Assembly: GCF_036588685.1 (NCBI RefSeq)
Contig: NC_086386.1
Coordinates: 21,596,931 to 21,660,930 of the forward strand
Length of the DNA: 64,000 bases
DNA from: Mytilus trossulus
Taxonomy: Eukaryota; Mollusca; Bivalvia; Mytilida; Mytilidae
Direction: 5' to 3'
Numbering within the stretch: position 1 is the first letter of the stretch; the number at the start of each line of letters is the position of its first letter. The translations under genes and the position numbers were made by a program. The notes beneath the pieces were generated by a model. It did not search any database. It was not told where the DNA came from and was given only the letters and a program-made list of their open reading frames with translations. This document shows positions 60,401 through 64,000 of the stretch, in pieces.

Positions 60401-60579
60401 CTATATCTGAGATTATTGAATTCTTGTGGTGTCATATTAACTTGAAGTCCGCTATTTGTTGCTAAACTTCCAACTGATGTATTTAATGGCATTTCTTCCA
60501 TAAGTTGAAAGTTGATGATGTTTTCACCATAGCAAACTGTTAATATGTAAAATAGTCCAATGAATATGTGTAGCACCAT
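54258..60579 (-). CDS. Protocadherin B, complete four-exon gene
   Basis: Coding exons 60579-57901, 56486-56424, 55186-55075 and 54472-54258, in phases 0, 0 and 1, give 1022 residues. Same role and layout as gene A: signal peptide (1-18), seven cadherin repeats with linkers at 125-129 (DKNDH), 236-240 (DDNDN), 346-350 (DTGNN), 457-461 (DDNDC), 561-565 (DVNDN) and 670-674 (DDNDN), the CX5C pair in EC1 (Cys92, Cys98), TM at about 795-820, then DEDLDNMELY and NSDSGHGSSD in the tail, ending in PSYV, a class I PDZ ligand. EC3 again lacks LDRE. The EC4-EC5 linker has Cys where Asn is usual. The start ATG has good context (cacaATGG). Introns here are longer than in gene A and carry dispersed repeats. 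Certainly a paralogue of gene A. Confidence 0.94.
54672..54945 (+). repeat. Well-conserved dispersed repeat in protocadherin B intron 3
   Basis: From acaagaatgtgtccccagtac through gaaagatcatatcatagggaac, gattggacttcaacttcatc and aaaactaccttgaccaaaaac to cataaatggggcataaaa. I recognise it as a repeat found in many bivalves, often in introns. It lies opposite to the host gene's direction. Confidence 0.7.
55075..55186 (-). other. Protocadherin B cytoplasmic exon 3 with SDSGHGSSD motif
   Basis: Acceptor ttttccccag, donor caga/gtaagt, phase 0 in and 1 out. Encodes HSFDNISELSDEATNSDSGH and on to GSSD, the conserved core of the tail shared with gene A. Confidence 0.88.
55187..57876. other. Introns 1 and 2 of protocadherin B
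   Basis: Apart from exon 2 (56424-56486) and the short read-through ORF end, the sequence is AT-rich and I recognise no repeat family or second gene. Confidence 0.5.
56424..56486 (-). other. Protocadherin B cytoplasmic exon 2 (21 codons)
   Basis: Acceptor atttttcag, donor aaag/gtatgt, phase 0 on both sides. Encodes a lysine-rich segment (KYKINKKPIHVEFPEQ). It is symmetric and so skippable in frame, as in gene A, but its sequence is not conserved with it. Confidence 0.85.
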
Positions 60580-60640
60580 TGTGATGAAGTTATTCTCAAT
60601 ATATGAAGTACATCAATGAATCCTAGTGCTTCTGGCAAAC
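57901..60640 (-). other. Protocadherin B exon with 5' UTR, ectodomain and TM
   Basis: Acceptor ttattttcag lies at 60650-60641, so the exon opens at 60640 with 61 bases of 5' UTR, including a 5-codon upstream ORF (ATGTACTTC...TGA). The donor is tgag/gtatat at 57900. Reading through gives seven codons and a stop at 57877, i.e. a receptor without most of the tail. Confidence 0.85.
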
Positions 60641-63029
60641 CTGAAAATAAAAATATAAAAATTAAAAATTAAGACATACAATTTTACAGTAATTTTATTA
60701 GTTGCAAGTTCTGAAATTCGAAACATACATGAAAATCTTTAGGCAGATTTGTCTAAAATAGCAATAGTCAATCTCACATTTTTGTCCATTCCTAAAAAAT
60801 GGCATTAATAAATGCATGCATTAATTTCTGAATTCAAAGTTTATATTATAGATGATCAACCTTCTACTTTGATTGGCAGCTTTAACTCTTTAGAAAGACT
60901 GATAAAAAATATGTTAAACAAGCCAGTTTATTTAAATTCGATGATAAATTACAGGATTAGCAACGATGTGTCAAATTCTTTAAAATAGGTAAAACGGAAT
61001 CTCTTTCCCTTTTATTTACGCATTTATCTATATTATTCACCAAAACAAGTGATTTCTATGTTTTTGATGAAGGTGTTATCAGCCGTGAGTCAAGTTAACT
61101 TTCCTCCTCGGAGATAACAGCCATTATTTGGTCTCCAGCACTATCTTTTCTGACAGGGTGTCCGTAGGATTTCCGTAGGTCATGTCAATATTTATCACAA
61201 TGTTCCTGTCATCTTACAAAAATGTTGTCTATTTCATATTTGTGAACAAAAGCTATCACTACGAGTGAGGGTGTATTGATAGGACTGTTTACCATGTTAT
61301 ATTATTTCTAACACTAGTCGGTTCAGAGATATGACACAGTAGGGATACCGATCTATATGTAAAGTCACTACCTACGGTCACAACAACCGTATTATTTCAT
61401 TTTCTCTTGTCTTAAGAATGACATCAGGATATCGAAAGGACTTAGTACAACGGGATTGTTACTCTATACCGTGGAATTAATTAGATCTATGAGTCTAATA
61501 AAGATGATTCCTAAGCACACAAGTTTATCTTTGGATTGACAAGGAAAATATTATAAGCATGAGAAATTGTGTGAAGTGTTTCATATAGCTTAACGTTTGG
61601 CCCCCATGTGTAAAATCTGATCCTGAGATTTTAGTGAAGTTTCAATTAACTATTGTTTCAAGAATAGACAAGTCAATTTTAGAAAGTTTAATTAAAATTT
61701 TGGGATTGGTTTTGAAAGTCAAATAATCTTTTCATATAAACATCAAACATTGCTTTCACATACATATACAACAACATGTACCGGTAATTTTTTTTCAATG
61801 TACAAAAAATGTGTTTGCAAAGTTTTGCGATTCATCTGTACATGACTCTATTATCTCTTTAAAAGTTATAATGAAAATTAAAATTAATTTGATTTTTTTA
61901 AAGCTTTTATTTTGTCTTTTTCATTCTTTTTGAAATCTCATAAAACGTTTTATTAAATTGGAATAATATATATAAGAATTCATTATTTTATTGGGAAAAA
62001 TGGAAAATTGACAAGAAATTAAACCTTTTGGGGGAAATAGAGATCTCTATAATAGCCACTTATACCACATAATTTTACTTTGAATTTTATTACAAAAATG
62101 CTATAAAAAATAAATATAAAGTTTAAAAGCAACCGATAAAAATATATGTATTAAAATGGGGGGAAAATCTATTTTCTTAACTATATATTTCTGGGAAATT
62201 TTCTTCGCTGATGCAAGTTTTTACTGAATTTATATTAAATAAGTGGATATCTTGTCTCTTTGATCCCTCACTATCAATTAATCAAATAGATTCTGTCATA
62301 TATCACATCTTTTATTTAATTTAGCTATTAATTTAATCCTTAAATTATCTAAGTATTCACTTTATCTAGGGGAGATAATTCTACACAAATATGTTATTGT
62401 AGCAAGTTGTCTTAAACAAATATGTTTATCATAACTTCTGAAAATTTAGTTTTTAATCAATTAAAATTTATCTGATATTAGAATATGTATGAGGTCATTT
62501 ATATTATACAATACAGGAAATATGAAATTTCTAAATACCCAATTTTCTGTATTATTTGATAGAAAAAAATCTATAAATTGACTCATTCAGAAAATTGATG
62601 ATCTAGCTGGGAAATTTCCAAAAACAAGTCAAAGTTAAATGTAAAAAATCCTAATTTGTATAATTTTTAGGCAATATTATTATTTAATTATTAATTGCTG
62701 ACTGGTGATGTACAAGTACATGCATATAATGCATTAGGGAAGCCAGTTTAGTTCTAAGTGATATTTAAACAAAACCAGTAAGCCATCATTGACATCAATA
62801 TCAACTTAAAATCACTGGTGAATTGACACTAAGCAATTGTAGGTGTTGACTTTATACATGTACACCAAATTCACCAAAGTATAGGTCAAGTTTTGAGCCT
62901 GTGCTATTTTGACCACGGTTGTGGTGTGTTTCTTAGCTTATTTTTAATTTGTAATAGAAAGTTGAGGACTGTAAATTTTAAAAACAGCAATAGAAGCAGG
63001 ATTCTTTTGAGATTGAAATTATTTCCTGA
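60641..63029 (-). other. 5' intron or promoter region of protocadherin B
   Basis: Because the coding exon begins with a splice acceptor, at least one 5' UTR exon lies to the right. I see no reliable candidate here. The rest is AT-rich without recognisable genes. Confidence 0.4.
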
Positions 63030-63240
63030 TACATAAAAAAGAAGATGTGGTATTCAAATCACCATAAGAGACAACTATTCACCAAAGTTCAAATGAAATA
63101 GGCGTAAGCAGTTATAGGCAACTGTACAACCTTCAACAATGAATAAAACCCATACTGCATAGGTGGCTTTAAATGACCAAAACATGAAAAATATAAAAAG
63201 GTTCAAGAAAAAAACAGACAGCCTAATTTATAACAAAACA
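63030..63240 (+). repeat. Decayed family A copy
   Basis: aagaagatgtggtattcaaatcacc, acaaccttcaacaatgaataaaacccatactgcatagg and agacagcctaatttataac match family A landmarks in order. The ORF at 63163-63378 begins inside it and is not a gene. Confidence 0.7.
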
Positions 63241-64000
63241 ATTATGAAAAATAAATATGACAGACATGAACCAACAACAAATAAGTATTTTTATTATAGT
63301 TTTGCATCCTGTATATTCACACTACATTCCTTTTTCCACAGCCACAAAAAAAACTTGGCAATAATGCTTTTAAGTTAAAAAATATTTTAAATTAAATCAA
63401 ATTATAAAATGCTCTATATTTTATCACATACTTATATATTTCTATAAAATTTGTTTAAACGTGTTATTTTTATTTAAATTTTGTTTTTCTAAAAATTATT
63501 TTAAATTTGACCAATATATATATTTTACTTACTAGTACTTGTACCTTTACAATCCAAACTATAGATATATCATCATTACCATGTTATTATCAGGGCATCA
63601 ATGTCTTCACTTAATCACTGTAAAAATAAAAAGTGATAAAAAATTCAGAAGTCTATTTAGTGTAAATTATCTGAATATGGATACAGTTTCATCCCAACAC
63701 TATCTTGCCACTTGAATAGACACACTTTAAATGCCCAATGAGAAGCGATCTGTCCATTTAAATCAACTTCCACACATTAGTGGAGTAAACATTTTGATAA
63801 TATGATAGTACCTTCACAGATTGAGCTCAAACTGAACCAAACAAAGGTGACATGTTGTCATACAATGTCCCTTTCATTTCTACTGGTAATGTTTGTTCTC
63901 AAATATAGGTATATAGTATCTTCTATTATGTATAGGTGAGAAAAGCTACAATGTAAATTAATTTGGGTTACCAGTCAGAGTAAATAGGATTATGAACCAT
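63241..64000. other. Non-coding; possible 5' UTR splice donor of protocadherin B
   Basis: On the minus strand acta/gtaagtaaaa at 63533/63532 is a strong donor and could end a first exon. Without transcript data this is a weak suggestion. No other feature is seen. Confidence 0.2.

Noticed and set aside
1-64000. tRNA, rRNA or bacterial-type operon features
   Set aside because: No cloverleaf or ribosomal sequence was recognised, and gene structure is clearly spliced eukaryotic.

Overview
The window is AT-rich eukaryotic DNA with spliced genes, long non-coding stretches and many dispersed and tandem repeats. Its gene families (molluscan-type protocadherins, a secreted C1q-domain protein, a galactose-3-O-sulfotransferase-like enzyme) and several repeat families I recognise from memory point to a bivalve, most likely a marine mussel of the genus Mytilus or a close relative. 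The assignment rests on recognition and was not checked against a database.

Layout. (1) 1-7265: a decayed Polinton/Maverick- or adintovirus-like element. About 5 kb of broken minus-strand coding sequence (protein-primed family-B DNA polymerase N-terminus and exonuclease I motif, double-jelly-roll capsid-like protein, small companion ORFs) lies between two arrays of the same ~367-bp repeat in opposite orientation. (2) 7.3-22.5 kb: mostly non-coding, with one sulfotransferase exon (10468-11689, minus), dispersed repeat fragments and short foldback elements, one with a 9-bp target-site duplication. (3) 22.5-27.9 kb: protocadherin gene A on the plus strand, four coding exons, 1047 codons before the stop. 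(4) 28-44.7 kb: repeat-rich DNA with a two-exon C1q-domain gene (31441-33392, minus), a 104-bp MITE with 9-bp duplications, and two probable non-LTR 3' tails, one ending in a (CTT)n microsatellite. (5) 45.4-52.6 kb: a 64-bp minisatellite of ~25 copies, a foldback element, and a minisatellite whose 42- and 38-bp units form 80-bp dimers. (6) 53.1-60.7 kb: protocadherin gene B on the minus strand, again four coding exons, 1022 codons, with additional exon-like sequence just downstream. (7) 60.7-64 kb: upstream non-coding DNA.

The two protocadherins are convergent paralogues with identical intron phases (0, 0, 1), seven cadherin repeats, a CX5C loop in EC1, the same degenerate EC3-EC4 calcium linker, shared cytoplasmic motifs and a C-terminal S-(F/Y)-V PDZ-type ligand. 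They are single-pass surface adhesion or recognition receptors. The C1q gene between them encodes a small secreted lectin-like protein of the kind expanded in mussels. No link between these genes, the sulfotransferase and the viral-like element is visible beyond proximity.
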